NCBI GenBank assembly: GCA_902592965.1
Contig: CACJGL010000010.1
Coordinates: forward strand, 1-40,260
Length of the DNA: 40,260 nucleotides
Direction of reading: 5' to 3'
Source of the DNA: an uncultured Pelagibacteraceae bacterium
Lineage (GTDB): Bacteria; Pseudomonadota; Alphaproteobacteria; Pelagibacterales; Pelagibacteraceae
Within the stretch, counting starts at the first letter, position 1, and each line of letters opens with the position of its first letter. Under the pieces are notes generated by a model that saw nothing but the letters and a program-made list of their open reading frames with translations, searched no databases and was not told where the DNA came from. This document shows, piece by piece, positions 14,553-23,203 of this stretch. Both the position numbers and the translations under genes were made by a program.

Positions 14553-16478
14553 ATGTTTACTCAAATAATAACAATATTAATTCTCGTATCAATTATCGGG
14601 TGCATACTCTATGGAAGACGTTTAATAAAAACTGAAAAAGTTGATGCAGTTTTTGGAAATCCAGAAAGAGCAAAAGGTGGAACTCATTGGATAATTGTCG
14701 GAAGTAGTGCAATATTGTTAGTTTGGCTTTATTATTCTTGGGATATTGCAAAAGGATTTTATCCAAAATCAGCAAATGAATTATGTCAGGTCGCAAAAAT
14801 AAATGAGTCTTTATTAGGATTAAAATATCAATTTCCAATTGAAGAAAGAGAATTCAAAAGTACTTCAATAATAAAAATAGAAAATAAAAATCTTAAAAAA
14901 ATAAGTTTAGAAATTCAAAATTCGCCAGATTTAAGCAACATACAGAAAACTGCATTAGTTGGTTTTATTAATAAAACAAACAAATTAATTCCATTACTTA
15001 CTAACGATAATCTAATGGAGATTAACACAAAAATTAAAATAGATGAAATGACTGATGAAATTAGATTATTAAGTACTAATTTTCAAAAGAAAGATTATCC
15101 ATTTGAAACACCAGAGCAAAAAAATGAAAGACAAAAAGCAATTGCTGAGCAAGGAAGCTGGGGCATAGTAACTGTAAGTGCCGGAACAGGATCAATAGAA
15201 AATACTATTGAAGTGCCTTTAGTGCCTGAAACAGATAGAGGGTTGAAATTTCACGCTGCAGCTGAAAAATTAAAAAAAATTAATGATAAATTTTTTAAAT
15301 TAAGAAACCATAATCCTCAATTCAAAAATGCAATAAAAGAACTTAAATCAGAGATAAAATTATATAGAAAAAATTTAGATGACACTGAGGAAGTGGCATC
15401 TACTTACGCAAAAAACATTGTAAAAATTGCAAGAAGAATTGAATTTGCAAGTATTTATCCACCAAATGCTCTTAATGAAATGCAAAATGCAATTATTGAA
15501 TTTGATAATCTTCAAAAAACTGAGCAAGGGGGTTTAAGATTAATTGACATTCTTTTATTCCCTGCAGGAACTATAGTTGCAAGTGGTCCTAGTTGTTCTG
15601 AGCAAGGTTCAGGTAGATGGTTACCAAAACCCTCAGATACACTTAATAAATTTATTTTAATGTCTAAGCCAAGTGTAGGTTACAAAAATATCCCACTTCT
15701 TTGGATTGATATGATGGATGTAAGCCAAATAATTGGCTTTATATTGCCAGATTGGATAGCTGATGTTTTGCCTGGAGAATATCCGGTTCACACTAAAGAC
15801 GGTGTGGTTAAGCAAAATTTTAAAGGTAAAGTTTTAAAAATTGTTACTGGTGATTTTAAATTATTTAAAATCCCTGTTCCTTATGGTCATATTTGGGATT
15901 CATTTTTAAGAGTTTTTCTTGGATTAGTTTTTGGAATATTGATTGGTGTTCCATTAGGACTTTTCATGGGCTTAAATAGATTTGCTAAAGGTTTCTTTGA
16001 TCCATTAATTGAACTTTATAGACCAGTACCTCCACTTGCGTGGGCTCCTTTAATAATCTCGGTTTTAGGTATTGATAATACTGGAAAAGTATTTTTATTA
16101 TTTATGGTTTCATTGTCTATAATGATCATTTCAGCTAGAGCTGGAGCATCAGGTACACAGCTATCTAAAATACATGCAGCGCATTCTCTTGGTGCTTCTA
16201 AAAGACAAATACTTAGATATGTTATTTTTCCAAATTCTTTACCTGAAATTTTAACAGGTATTAGAGTAGCTGTTGGTATGTGTTGGGGAACTTTGGTTGC
16301 AGCAGAATTTTTAGCAGGTACAACTGGAATTGGATTTGTTGAAAATGTTGCCAAAAAGTATTTTCAATATGAAGTAATTTGGATCACAATTTTTATAATG
16401 GGTATGTTGGGTCTTCTTTTTGATGTAACTTTGAGAAAAATTATAGATAAGACAATACCTTGGAGAGGTAAAGGCTAA
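14553..16478 (+). CDS. tauC: Taurine ABC transporter permease with large N-terminal extension
   Basis: At 641 residues this is more than twice the usual TauC/SsuC (~270). The transport domain is the C-terminal part (about 440-640) with the ATPase-contact loop AHSLGASKRQILRYVIFPNSLPE near 541-562. The extension begins with two membrane helices (about 4-22 and 47-66). A long polar region of roughly 350 residues follows, rich in lysine, glutamate and asparagine with probable coiled-coil stretches (for example around 240-290). It contains FETPEQKNERQKAIAEQG and GPSCSEQGSGRWLPKP. The extension probably faces the periplasm, but I do not recognise it. The frame is intact, so this is a genuine fusion rather than a misread start. 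Confidence 0.87.
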   Translation: MFTQIITILILVSIIGCILYGRRLIKTEKVDAVFGNPERAKGGTHWIIVGSSAILLVWLYYSWDIAKGFYPKSANELCQVAKINESLLGLKYQFPIEEREFKSTSIIKIENKNLKKISLEIQNSPDLSNIQKTALVGFINKTNKLIPLLTNDNLMEINTKIKIDEMTDEIRLLSTNFQKKDYPFETPEQKNERQKAIAEQGSWGIVTVSAGTGSIENTIEVPLVPETDRGLKFHAAAEKLKKINDKFFKLRNHNPQFKNAIKELKSEIKLYRKNLDDTEEVASTYAKNIVKIARRIEFASIYPPNALNEMQNAIIEFDNLQKTEQGGLRLIDILLFPAGTIVASGPSCSEQGSGRWLPKPSDTLNKFILMSKPSVGYKNIPLLWIDMMDVSQIIGFILPDWIADVLPGEYPVHTKDGVVKQNFKGKVLKIVTGDFKLFKIPVPYGHIWDSFLRVFLGLVFGILIGVPLGLFMGLNRFAKGFFDPLIELYRPVPPLAWAPLIISVLGIDNTGKVFLLFMVSLSIMIISARAGASGTQLSKIHAAHSLGASKRQILRYVIFPNSLPEILTGIRVAVGMCWGTLVAAEFLAGTTGIGFVENVAKKYFQYEVIWITIFIMGMLGLLFDVTLRKIIDKTIPWRGKG

Positions 16479-16481
16479 TCC

Positions 16482-17537
16482 TTAATCGTCGAGTAAGCGT
16501 AATTCTTTTTCGTCGAAATTTAAATAAACGTTTTCTCCAACATTAAATATTTCATTGGTATCGCTAGAAACTACGTAAATCTTACCGACTTTTGAATTAA
16601 CTATATATTGATAACTATTTCCAACGAATGACGCATTATTAACAGATGCATGTATTGAGTTTTCTTCAGGACTTTTTGAAATAGTTATTTTTTCTGGTCT
16701 TAAAGAGACGGAAACTGAACTTTCTAATTTTTGATCACTTTTTATATTAATTTTCATTTCTGCTAATTGAATCTCGTAAACATTATTATTTTGATTAATG
16801 ATTTTAGCTTTAACAACATTTGCGTCTCCTATGAAGTTGGCTACAAATTTAGTTTTAGGAAAGTTATACAATTCTTTTGGGCTACCTTGTTGAGCAATAA
16901 TAGCATTGTTCATTACAATTACTTTGTCAGAAATTGCTAATGCTTCCTCTTGATCGTGAGTTACATAAATTGTAGTTACTCCAAGTTTTTGTTGAATTTC
17001 TCTAATATCCTCTCTTACTTGTCTTCTTAATTTTGCATCTAAATTAGATAAAGGCTCGTCAAAGAGTAGAACCTTAGGTTTCAGTACAATTGCTCTTGCA
17101 ACTGCTACTCTTTGCTGCTGACCTCCAGATAGCTCTGAGGGCATCCTATTTTCATAACCTTCTAAATTAACTAACTTCAGAGTTTCTAAAGATTTTTCTG
17201 TAAATTCTTCTTTTGGAACATTTATCATCTTTAAACCATACGATACATTTTCAAGCACACTCATATGTGGGAACAAAGCATAAGATTGAAATACCATAGA
17301 TACATCTCTATCTGTCGCTGGTAATAATGTTACATCTTCATTTTCTACTAAAATTTTACCACTAGTAGCTCTTTCTAGACCAGCAATAATTCTTAAAGAA
17401 GTAGTTTTTCCGCATCCAGAGGGACCTAGTAATGTAGTCAGTGTTCCTGCTTCAAAAGTACAACTCACATTATCAACAGCAACGGTCTCATTAAATTTTT
17501 TTGTAATATTTTCAAATTTTACTTCTGCTTTTTTCAT
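16482..17537 (-). CDS. FbpC/PotA-like ABC importer ATPase
   Basis: The 351-residue product has Walker A GPSGCGKTT, Q-loop VFQSYALFPHMSV, signature LSGGQQQRVAVARAI and Walker B VLLFDEPLSNLDAKLRR. A C-terminal TOBE-type regulatory domain (about 240-351) is typical of the ferric/polyamine/phosphonate importer group. Its start overlaps the permease stop as TAATG, so the pair is translationally coupled. It ends three bases from the converging tauC stop. With the fused permease and the binding protein it makes a complete importer. Confidence 0.88.
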   Translation of the reverse strand: MKKAEVKFENITKKFNETVAVDNVSCTFEAGTLTTLLGPSGCGKTTSLRIIAGLERATSGKILVENEDVTLLPATDRDVSMVFQSYALFPHMSVLENVSYGLKMINVPKEEFTEKSLETLKLVNLEGYENRMPSELSGGQQQRVAVARAIVLKPKVLLFDEPLSNLDAKLRRQVREDIREIQQKLGVTTIYVTHDQEEALAISDKVIVMNNAIIAQQGSPKELYNFPKTKFVANFIGDANVVKAKIINQNNNVYEIQLAEMKINIKSDQKLESSVSVSLRPEKITISKSPEENSIHASVNNASFVGNSYQYIVNSKVGKIYVVSSDTNEIFNVGENVYLNFDEKELRLLDD

Positions 17538-19735
17538 TATCCAAAATTTCCTTGTAATATTCCTGCTGTTTCTTCTCTTCTTCCTAATTTTCTTTTACCT
17601 ATTATTAATTGCATTAATGTTATTGTAAATAACATAACAACAATTAATGCAGATGAATAAACAATTGCTAGACCATAATCATTGTTTTCTAATCTTCCTA
17701 ATATATATGAGACAGCTAAATCATAATTAGCACTAACAAGGAATATAACAGCACTAATTGCCGTCATTGCTCTAACAAAACTAAAAACTAAAGAAGCAGT
17801 AATTGCAGGTTTAAGCAATGGAAGAATTACATTCCTAAAAGTTTGAGAACTAGATGCATTTAATGTTGATGATGCTTCATCTAAATGAGGATCTAATTGA
17901 TTCATTGAAGCTATACCTGCCCTAACCCCAACCGGCATATTTCTAAATACAAAAGCGATTACCAAAATAATTCCTGTTCCTGTAAGTTCAAGTGGCGGAA
18001 CATTAAACGCAAAAACGTAACTCACACCAATAACACTTCCAGGTATTGCAAAACTTAACATTGTACCGAATTCGAAAGCATTTTTTCCTTTAAACTTGTG
18101 TCTTGTAAGAAGATATGCTGTTAAAATACCTATTGCAGCAGTAGGAAATGATGAAATTAATGCTATCGCAAAAGTAGTGTTAAAAGAATTCCACGCAGTA
18201 CCAGTCCACAAAATTCCTCTTTCTTTAACCCATTCAACACTAAATGCTTCAACATAATGTCTTAACGTAAAACTGTGATCGACACCCCACATCTCTACAA
18301 ATCCACCAAACATAATCATTATATAAATTATAAATGTAAGGAGTGCCCAAGGTAGAACAGTTGAGTAAATTATCCACTTAGTATTATTTGGTAATTCAGG
18401 ATGAACTCCACTATCACCTTTCCCAGAAATTGAAATATAGGATTTTTTTCCCAGCCATTGATTCTGAAGATAAAATACTACCAGAACAACGGTTAATAAA
18501 ATCATTGCTAATATTGCAGCTTTAGTTTCATCATACTGTGCACCTACAATTGCAAAGAATATTTCTGTAGATAAAACATCATATTCGGCACCTAGTACAA
18601 GTGGATTTCCAAAATCAGCTAAGCTTTCAATAAACCCAAGCAAAAATGCATTTGCAATTCCAGGTCTCATTAAAGGTAATGTAACAGTTTTAAAAACTTG
18701 CCATTTTGAAGCTCTCAATGTTTGTGAAGCCTCTTCCATTGCAGGACTTACACTTTCAACAACTCCTATTAAAACTAAAAAAGCAATAGGAGTAAAAGCA
18801 AGAGTTTGTGCAAACCATATTCCTGGTAAACCATAAATCCATCTCGAGGGCTCTATCTCGAAAGCCCATTCAAGAAAAGAACTCACGACTCCCGTTCTAC
18901 CAAATAAAATTATTATCGCTAAACCAATTACAAATGGAGGAGTTATAATTGGTAAAACAGATAAAATTCTAATGGTTTTTTTAAATTTAAAACTTGTTCT
19001 TGCAATTAATAAAGCAAAACCTAAACCTAAAATTGTTGATGAGAAAGCTGTAAGTGTTCCCATAGTAACAGTGTTCCAAAAAACACCACATGCATAATCA
19101 CTATATAGACAATCAAGACCCCAAATTCCTTTATTAAATATTTTGGTTGAAAAATTACTAATTTCATATCCACCTTCTGTGCCTTTAAAGGCAACAGCAA
19201 ACATTCTAAAAATAGGAAAAAAAACGAAAGTTGAAACTAGAATAATTATGCTTCCTATACTTCCTACAATAAAATTATCTCCATTCAACCACCCACGCGA
19301 GGATAGCCCATGTGTAATATAAAAAATAAATGTAGAGCATATAAGAACTGCGCCAGACCCTACTCCAAATTGATTTTCTACATCGCCAAAAATCGATTGA
19401 AAGATTTCAAAATTCCACCCTCTTATGCCAATTGAAAACCCCTGAAGAATAAAATAAAAAATACCAAATAATCCTGAGTACAAGAAAATTTTGGAATAAA
19501 TAGGATTATTCTGATTTAATTTTAAAGTTGATAATGGAAAAAATAAAGGAACAATTAAAGGAAGAAGCCAATATTTTTTATTTATAAATACCTGCGGTAA
19601 TACAGAACCGTAATCTTCTAAAGAATATTCTAAAATCCAGTTTATTGAGAAAAACCCGTCACCTGTTACATACCATGGAAATATTAGGAAACCCAATACT
19701 CCCACGAGCATCCAACAGATAACGAGCCCTCTCAT
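17537..19735 (-). CDS. FbpB-like fused double permease
   Basis: The 732-residue protein contains two permease halves in one chain. Two ATPase-contact loops are visible: EASQTLRASKWQVFKTVTLPLMRP in the first half and EASSTLNASSSQTFRNVILPLLKP in the second. About fourteen membrane segments include extra helices at the N terminus. This architecture is typical of FbpB/AfuB importers for ferric iron and some phosphorylated organics. The gene lies 8 bases after the binding protein and overlaps the ATPase start. Confidence 0.88.
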   Translation of the reverse strand: MRGLVICWMLVGVLGFLIFPWYVTGDGFFSINWILEYSLEDYGSVLPQVFINKKYWLLPLIVPLFFPLSTLKLNQNNPIYSKIFLYSGLFGIFYFILQGFSIGIRGWNFEIFQSIFGDVENQFGVGSGAVLICSTFIFYITHGLSSRGWLNGDNFIVGSIGSIIILVSTFVFFPIFRMFAVAFKGTEGGYEISNFSTKIFNKGIWGLDCLYSDYACGVFWNTVTMGTLTAFSSTILGLGFALLIARTSFKFKKTIRILSVLPIITPPFVIGLAIIILFGRTGVVSSFLEWAFEIEPSRWIYGLPGIWFAQTLAFTPIAFLVLIGVVESVSPAMEEASQTLRASKWQVFKTVTLPLMRPGIANAFLLGFIESLADFGNPLVLGAEYDVLSTEIFFAIVGAQYDETKAAILAMILLTVVLVVFYLQNQWLGKKSYISISGKGDSGVHPELPNNTKWIIYSTVLPWALLTFIIYIMIMFGGFVEMWGVDHSFTLRHYVEAFSVEWVKERGILWTGTAWNSFNTTFAIALISSFPTAAIGILTAYLLTRHKFKGKNAFEFGTMLSFAIPGSVIGVSYVFAFNVPPLELTGTGIILVIAFVFRNMPVGVRAGIASMNQLDPHLDEASSTLNASSSQTFRNVILPLLKPAITASLVFSFVRAMTAISAVIFLVSANYDLAVSYILGRLENNDYGLAIVYSSALIVVMLFTITLMQLIIGKRKLGRREETAGILQGNFG

Positions 19736-19743
19736 TTAATTCC

Positions 19744-20781
19744 TTATCTAGGAATTACAGAAACATCGTTATCCCATTTGGATAACAAACTCGCTCTAGT
19801 ACTTTTGTCTCCATAAACTTTAAAATTATAATCAATTAAGTTTATTGTTGATAAGTCTGGAGCATCAGGATCAGCTTTTGCTTTAGTATTAGATGGCACT
19901 TGCAAAGATTTTCCTGAAGTGAAGACCATAGTTTGAATAGCGGGACTTAAAGCCCAGTCATAAAACTTTTTAGCTTCCTTCATATTTCTTGCACCTGCAA
20001 TAATACTCATAGATCCAACTTCATATCCAGTTCCTTCAGCTGGTGAGACCGTAACAACCGGCAAACCTTTTTTTGTTTGTTTCACACCATCATGTTGGAA
20101 ACAAATACCGATTAAGTTTTCACCTCTACCAGTTGCCTTAATTGGTGCAGAACCAGATTTAGTATATGTATTTATGTTTGCATGAAGTTTTTTCATGTAA
20201 TCCCAACCTTTATCTTCTCCAAATATTTGAAGAATAGTGGCTAAGGTAGTGTAAGCAGTTCCAGATGAGTTTGGATTTGCTACTTGTATTTCGCCTTTAT
20301 ATATTGGTTTTGTTAAATCCATCCATGATTTTGGAGCTGGAAGACCTTTTTTTGCTAAAAGATCTTTGTTGTATCCAAAACCTAATGCACCAACATAAAT
20401 TCCTACTGATTTAAAATCAGCATTTTTTGCTTGGTTCTGAGCTGCAGGTAATAAATCATTAAAATGAACAGATTTATATTTCTCAGTTAAATTTTCTTGT
20501 GCTGCAGTCAAATGTGGATCACCTGTTCCCCCAAACCAAACATCTCCTTTTGGATTTGATGCTTCTGCTTTTATTTTTGCAAAAGTTTCACCACTACTTG
20601 CTCTTGTCATAGCAACTTTTGTTCCAGTTTCTTTTTCATAAGCTTGTTCAAGCATTTCACAAACGTCTATTTCAACACTGCAATATAAAGTTAGTTTTGC
20701 AGCTGAAGCTTTATTTGTGATACCGAAAAGTGTTAATGAAAGAACTAGAGCCATAGAAGCTACTTTAAGTATATTTTTCAT
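19744..20781 (-). CDS. AfuA/FbpA-like periplasmic binding protein
   Basis: The 345-residue protein has a signal peptide (about 1-27) and starts the mature part with KLTLYCSVEIDVCEML, where two cysteines may form a disulfide. GDVWFGGTGDPHL (about 79-91) and IQVANPNSSGTAYTTLATIL are characteristic of the COG1840 group. Many members bind ferric iron, but others bind hexose phosphates or aminoethylphosphonate. The paired tyrosines (YY) used by FbpA to hold iron are not visible, so the iron assignment is uncertain. GAGGGA just before the ATG is a good ribosome site. It is the first gene of a three-gene importer operon. Confidence 0.82.
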   Translation of the reverse strand: MKNILKVASMALVLSLTLFGITNKASAAKLTLYCSVEIDVCEMLEQAYEKETGTKVAMTRASSGETFAKIKAEASNPKGDVWFGGTGDPHLTAAQENLTEKYKSVHFNDLLPAAQNQAKNADFKSVGIYVGALGFGYNKDLLAKKGLPAPKSWMDLTKPIYKGEIQVANPNSSGTAYTTLATILQIFGEDKGWDYMKKLHANINTYTKSGSAPIKATGRGENLIGICFQHDGVKQTKKGLPVVTVSPAEGTGYEVGSMSIIAGARNMKEAKKFYDWALSPAIQTMVFTSGKSLQVPSNTKAKADPDAPDLSTINLIDYNFKVYGDKSTRASLLSKWDNDVSVIPR

Positions 20782-20931
20782 ATATCCCTCACTTTTTTAT
20801 TAGTTAATGATAATAAATTTAAACGACTAATGTTAATCTTTTGTTACTTTAAATTTAAAGATAATTTTAATAAATAAAAAAAATATTCAATTTATAGTTT
20901 AATTTTCAAATCAATTATGTTTACATAAATT

Positions 20932-21936
20932 ATGAATGAAAAAGAGCTTAAAAATTTAATAATTAAAATTTTTACTAATTTTAAATTAAGTAGAAAACAC
21001 TCTATAGTTTGCGCAAATGCAATTATGAATGCAGAGCTTGTGGGTGCGCCTTCACATGGATTGTCTCGTTTAAAAATGTATTGTGAAAGAATCTCAAAAA
21101 AAGTTATTAATCCGAGACCTAAAATAACTGTAAAAAATATATCGAAATCTATATCAATAATTGATGCTGATAATTCTATTGGCTTTGTTGCAGCAGATGA
21201 GGCTATTAAAAAAACTATTCAAAATGCAAAAAAAACAGGGATTGGGTTAGTTGCTGTGAAAAACAGCGGACATTACGGTCTATCTGGATACTACGTCGAG
21301 CAAGCGGTTAAAAAAAATTTAATAACATTCGCATTTACAAATGCTCCTCCAGCTATTGCGCCTTTTGGTGGAAAAAAATCAGTCTTTGGAACTAATCCAA
21401 TATGTTTTGGAACCCAAACAAATAGTAAGGTACCATTTATACTGGATACATCAATGTCAATGATTAATAGAGGTAAAATTAGAATTGCAGAAAAGTTAGG
21501 AAAAAAAATACCATATGGAGTTGCTTTAAACAAATTTGGTAAACCAACTACAAATGCAAAAGAAGCTCTTGCTGGGGTACAACTTCCAATAGCTGGATTT
21601 AGAGGATCTGGATTAGCCTGGATGGTAGATATTTTAACTGGAGTATTTGTTGGAAGTAATCATGGTGGCAAAGTAAAAGACCCATTTGATGATTTCTCTG
21701 GGCCACAAAATATCGGTCACTTATTTTTAGCATTTAAAGATAATCTATTTGTTAAAGATTATAAAAAAGAGATAAAAAAAAATATTAAAAGAATAAAAAA
21801 AATACCTAATTTAAAAGGACAAAAAGTCTTTTATCCTGGCGAGCAAAAGTTTTTAAGAACAAAAACAAACTCTAAAAAATCTATAAAAATCCCAAAAAAT
21901 ATAAAAAAGGATTTAGATATTCTCTTAGCTAATTAA
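20932..21936 (+). CDS. Malate/L-lactate dehydrogenase family (Ldh2) oxidoreductase
   Basis: The 334-residue product has the PF02615 fold markers: VGAPSHGLSRLKMYCE (about 37-52), KNSGHYGLSGYYVEQA with the catalytic histidine near residue 111, FTNAPPAIAPFGG and GTNPICFGTQ. The family uses NAD(P) to oxidise or reduce 2-hydroxyacids (malate, lactate, sulfolactate, ureidoglycolate). Sulfolactate would suit a sulfonate theme, but sequence alone does not say. It stands alone on plus, divergent from the AfuA-like gene. The small membrane-protein gene on the other strand overlaps its end by 4 bases. Confidence 0.85.
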   Translation: MNEKELKNLIIKIFTNFKLSRKHSIVCANAIMNAELVGAPSHGLSRLKMYCERISKKVINPRPKITVKNISKSISIIDADNSIGFVAADEAIKKTIQNAKKTGIGLVAVKNSGHYGLSGYYVEQAVKKNLITFAFTNAPPAIAPFGGKKSVFGTNPICFGTQTNSKVPFILDTSMSMINRGKIRIAEKLGKKIPYGVALNKFGKPTTNAKEALAGVQLPIAGFRGSGLAWMVDILTGVFVGSNHGGKVKDPFDDFSGPQNIGHLFLAFKDNLFVKDYKKEIKKNIKRIKKIPNLKGQKVFYPGEQKFLRTKTNSKKSIKIPKNIKKDLDILLAN

Positions 21937-22139
21937 CCTGCAAAATAACCTAGTATTCCAATAGATAAACAGACTGAAAGTATTATTATTTTTGACTGAA
22001 GTGCCTCTTTTTTCTTTTCAGTGATTACTCGTTTCTTTAGAACATCTATATTTACTTTACGAGGGGACATTCGAATTACTCTCGGTTTTTTTTCAGGTAT
22101 TTCAATATTAGATGTTCTATTTAAGCTTTCAGTACTCAT
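21933..22139 (-). CDS. Small tail-anchored membrane protein (unknown function)
   Basis: The 68-residue product has a basic, proline- and lysine-rich N-terminal part (PRVIRMSPRKVNIDVLKKRVITEKKKEA), then one hydrophobic C-terminal helix (KIIILSVCLSIGILGYFAG). It probably sits in the inner membrane with a cytoplasmic charged tail. An alternative start is the internal ATG at MSPRKVN. It is divergent from the duplicated regulator; the 101-base gap contains the direct repeats, so both could be controlled from there. Not recognised. Confidence 0.5.
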   Translation of the reverse strand: MSTESLNRTSNIEIPEKKPRVIRMSPRKVNIDVLKKRVITEKKKEALQSKIIILSVCLSIGILGYFAG

Positions 22140-22183
22140 TAAATTATTAAATCATATAGTAAAAAAATTTTACAGAATTTAAC

Positions 22184-22230
22184 TGTTCAAAATGGGTTGA
22201 CTCAAGTTTTAAAATTGTTCAAATTGGGTT
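22184..22230 (+). promoter_or_regulatory. Direct-repeat operator candidate upstream of the duplicated regulator
   Basis: TGTTCAAAATGGGTT (22184-22198) and TGTTCAAATTGGGTT (22216-22230) match at 14 of 15 bases and start 32 bases apart, close to three helical turns. The second copy ends 10 bases before the regulator's ATG. They are relatively G-rich for this DNA. They may be an autoregulatory operator; no binding can be shown from sequence. Confidence 0.5.
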
Positions 22231-22240
22231 TTGATACATT

Positions 22241-23203
22241 ATGAAGCAGCTACCAAGTGTAAATTCAGAACTAGATGATGATCTGATTGATAAAATTTTC
22301 AAAAATCATTTTGATATTTTAAGTCCTTTTTTTTTAAAACTTATGTCTGAATGGACAATCGGTGCTTATAAAGTGTTTAAAGATATAGATACTTACACAA
22401 TTCTAATTTATTTGATTAGTAAGCAGTTTGATTTTTACAGAAGAAATAATTTAAATATTACTTTCAATAATTTTTATAAGGATAAAACATTAGAGATTGA
22501 GAAAATTAACCTCATAAAAATATCAAAGGATCTTCAAATACCAAAAGAAAGTGTCAGAAGAAAAGTTATATCCCTAGAAAAAAAGGGAATAATTAAAAAG
22601 AAGAGCAAGAAGATTACAATAGATAGAAGTGCATACAATTCAACACAGCCAAATGATACATTAAAAAATATATGCGCACTTTTATCTGTTTTTAGTCAAA
22701 TTTTAAAAGAAGAAAAAGTTATAAAAAACGAAATGTCCAGTAATGAAATTAATAACTTAATAAAACATAATTTCTCATTTTGCTGGTATCAATTTTATAA
22801 ATTTTTATTCCCTTACTGCTTAAGGTGGAAAAATTATTTTGGTGATATGGAAATATTTACTATTTTAGCAACTATAATTCTGAATAATAATTCAAAAATT
22901 GGAAGGCAACTTAAAGGAATAGACAGTTATTTAGATAAATGGAGAGATAAAATTATTAATAAAAAAATAAAAGGAATTAATGCAATGTCTATTTCTGAAA
23001 TAACAGGAATACCAAGACCAACTGTAGTAAGAAAAATCAAGAAATTAATTAAAAATAAATTTATTTCTATAGACAAAAATAAATTGATAAATTTTGATGT
23101 CAGCAAACAAAATTTTAAAGATATGTCGATAATCCAAGATGAAAATTTAAAATCAATAAATGTTTTTATAAAAAGAACTTACAATCAAATAAATCTTAAT
23201 TAG
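22241..23203 (+). CDS. Transcription regulator with two tandem copies of a winged-helix domain
   Basis: The 320-residue product contains two similar halves. First copy: hydrophobic helix with DIDTYTILIYLI (48-59), then helix-turn-helix ISKDLQIPKESVRRKVISLE (94-113) and a wing. Second copy: DMEIFTILATII (202-213), then ISEITGIPRPTVVRKIKKLI (251-270) and a wing. The recognition helices are IPKESVRRKV and IPRPTVVRKI. The HTH resembles MarR- or Crp-type winged helices, but there is no recognisable ligand domain. Two DNA-binding units in one chain suggest binding to two linked sites, and two direct repeats lie just upstream. The exact family is not recognised. Its stop overlaps the converging BASS gene by 8 bases. 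Confidence 0.75.
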   Translation: MKQLPSVNSELDDDLIDKIFKNHFDILSPFFLKLMSEWTIGAYKVFKDIDTYTILIYLISKQFDFYRRNNLNITFNNFYKDKTLEIEKINLIKISKDLQIPKESVRRKVISLEKKGIIKKKSKKITIDRSAYNSTQPNDTLKNICALLSVFSQILKEEKVIKNEMSSNEINNLIKHNFSFCWYQFYKFLFPYCLRWKNYFGDMEIFTILATIILNNNSKIGRQLKGIDSYLDKWRDKIINKKIKGINAMSISEITGIPRPTVVRKIKKLIKNKFISIDKNKLINFDVSKQNFKDMSIIQDENLKSINVFIKRTYNQINLN

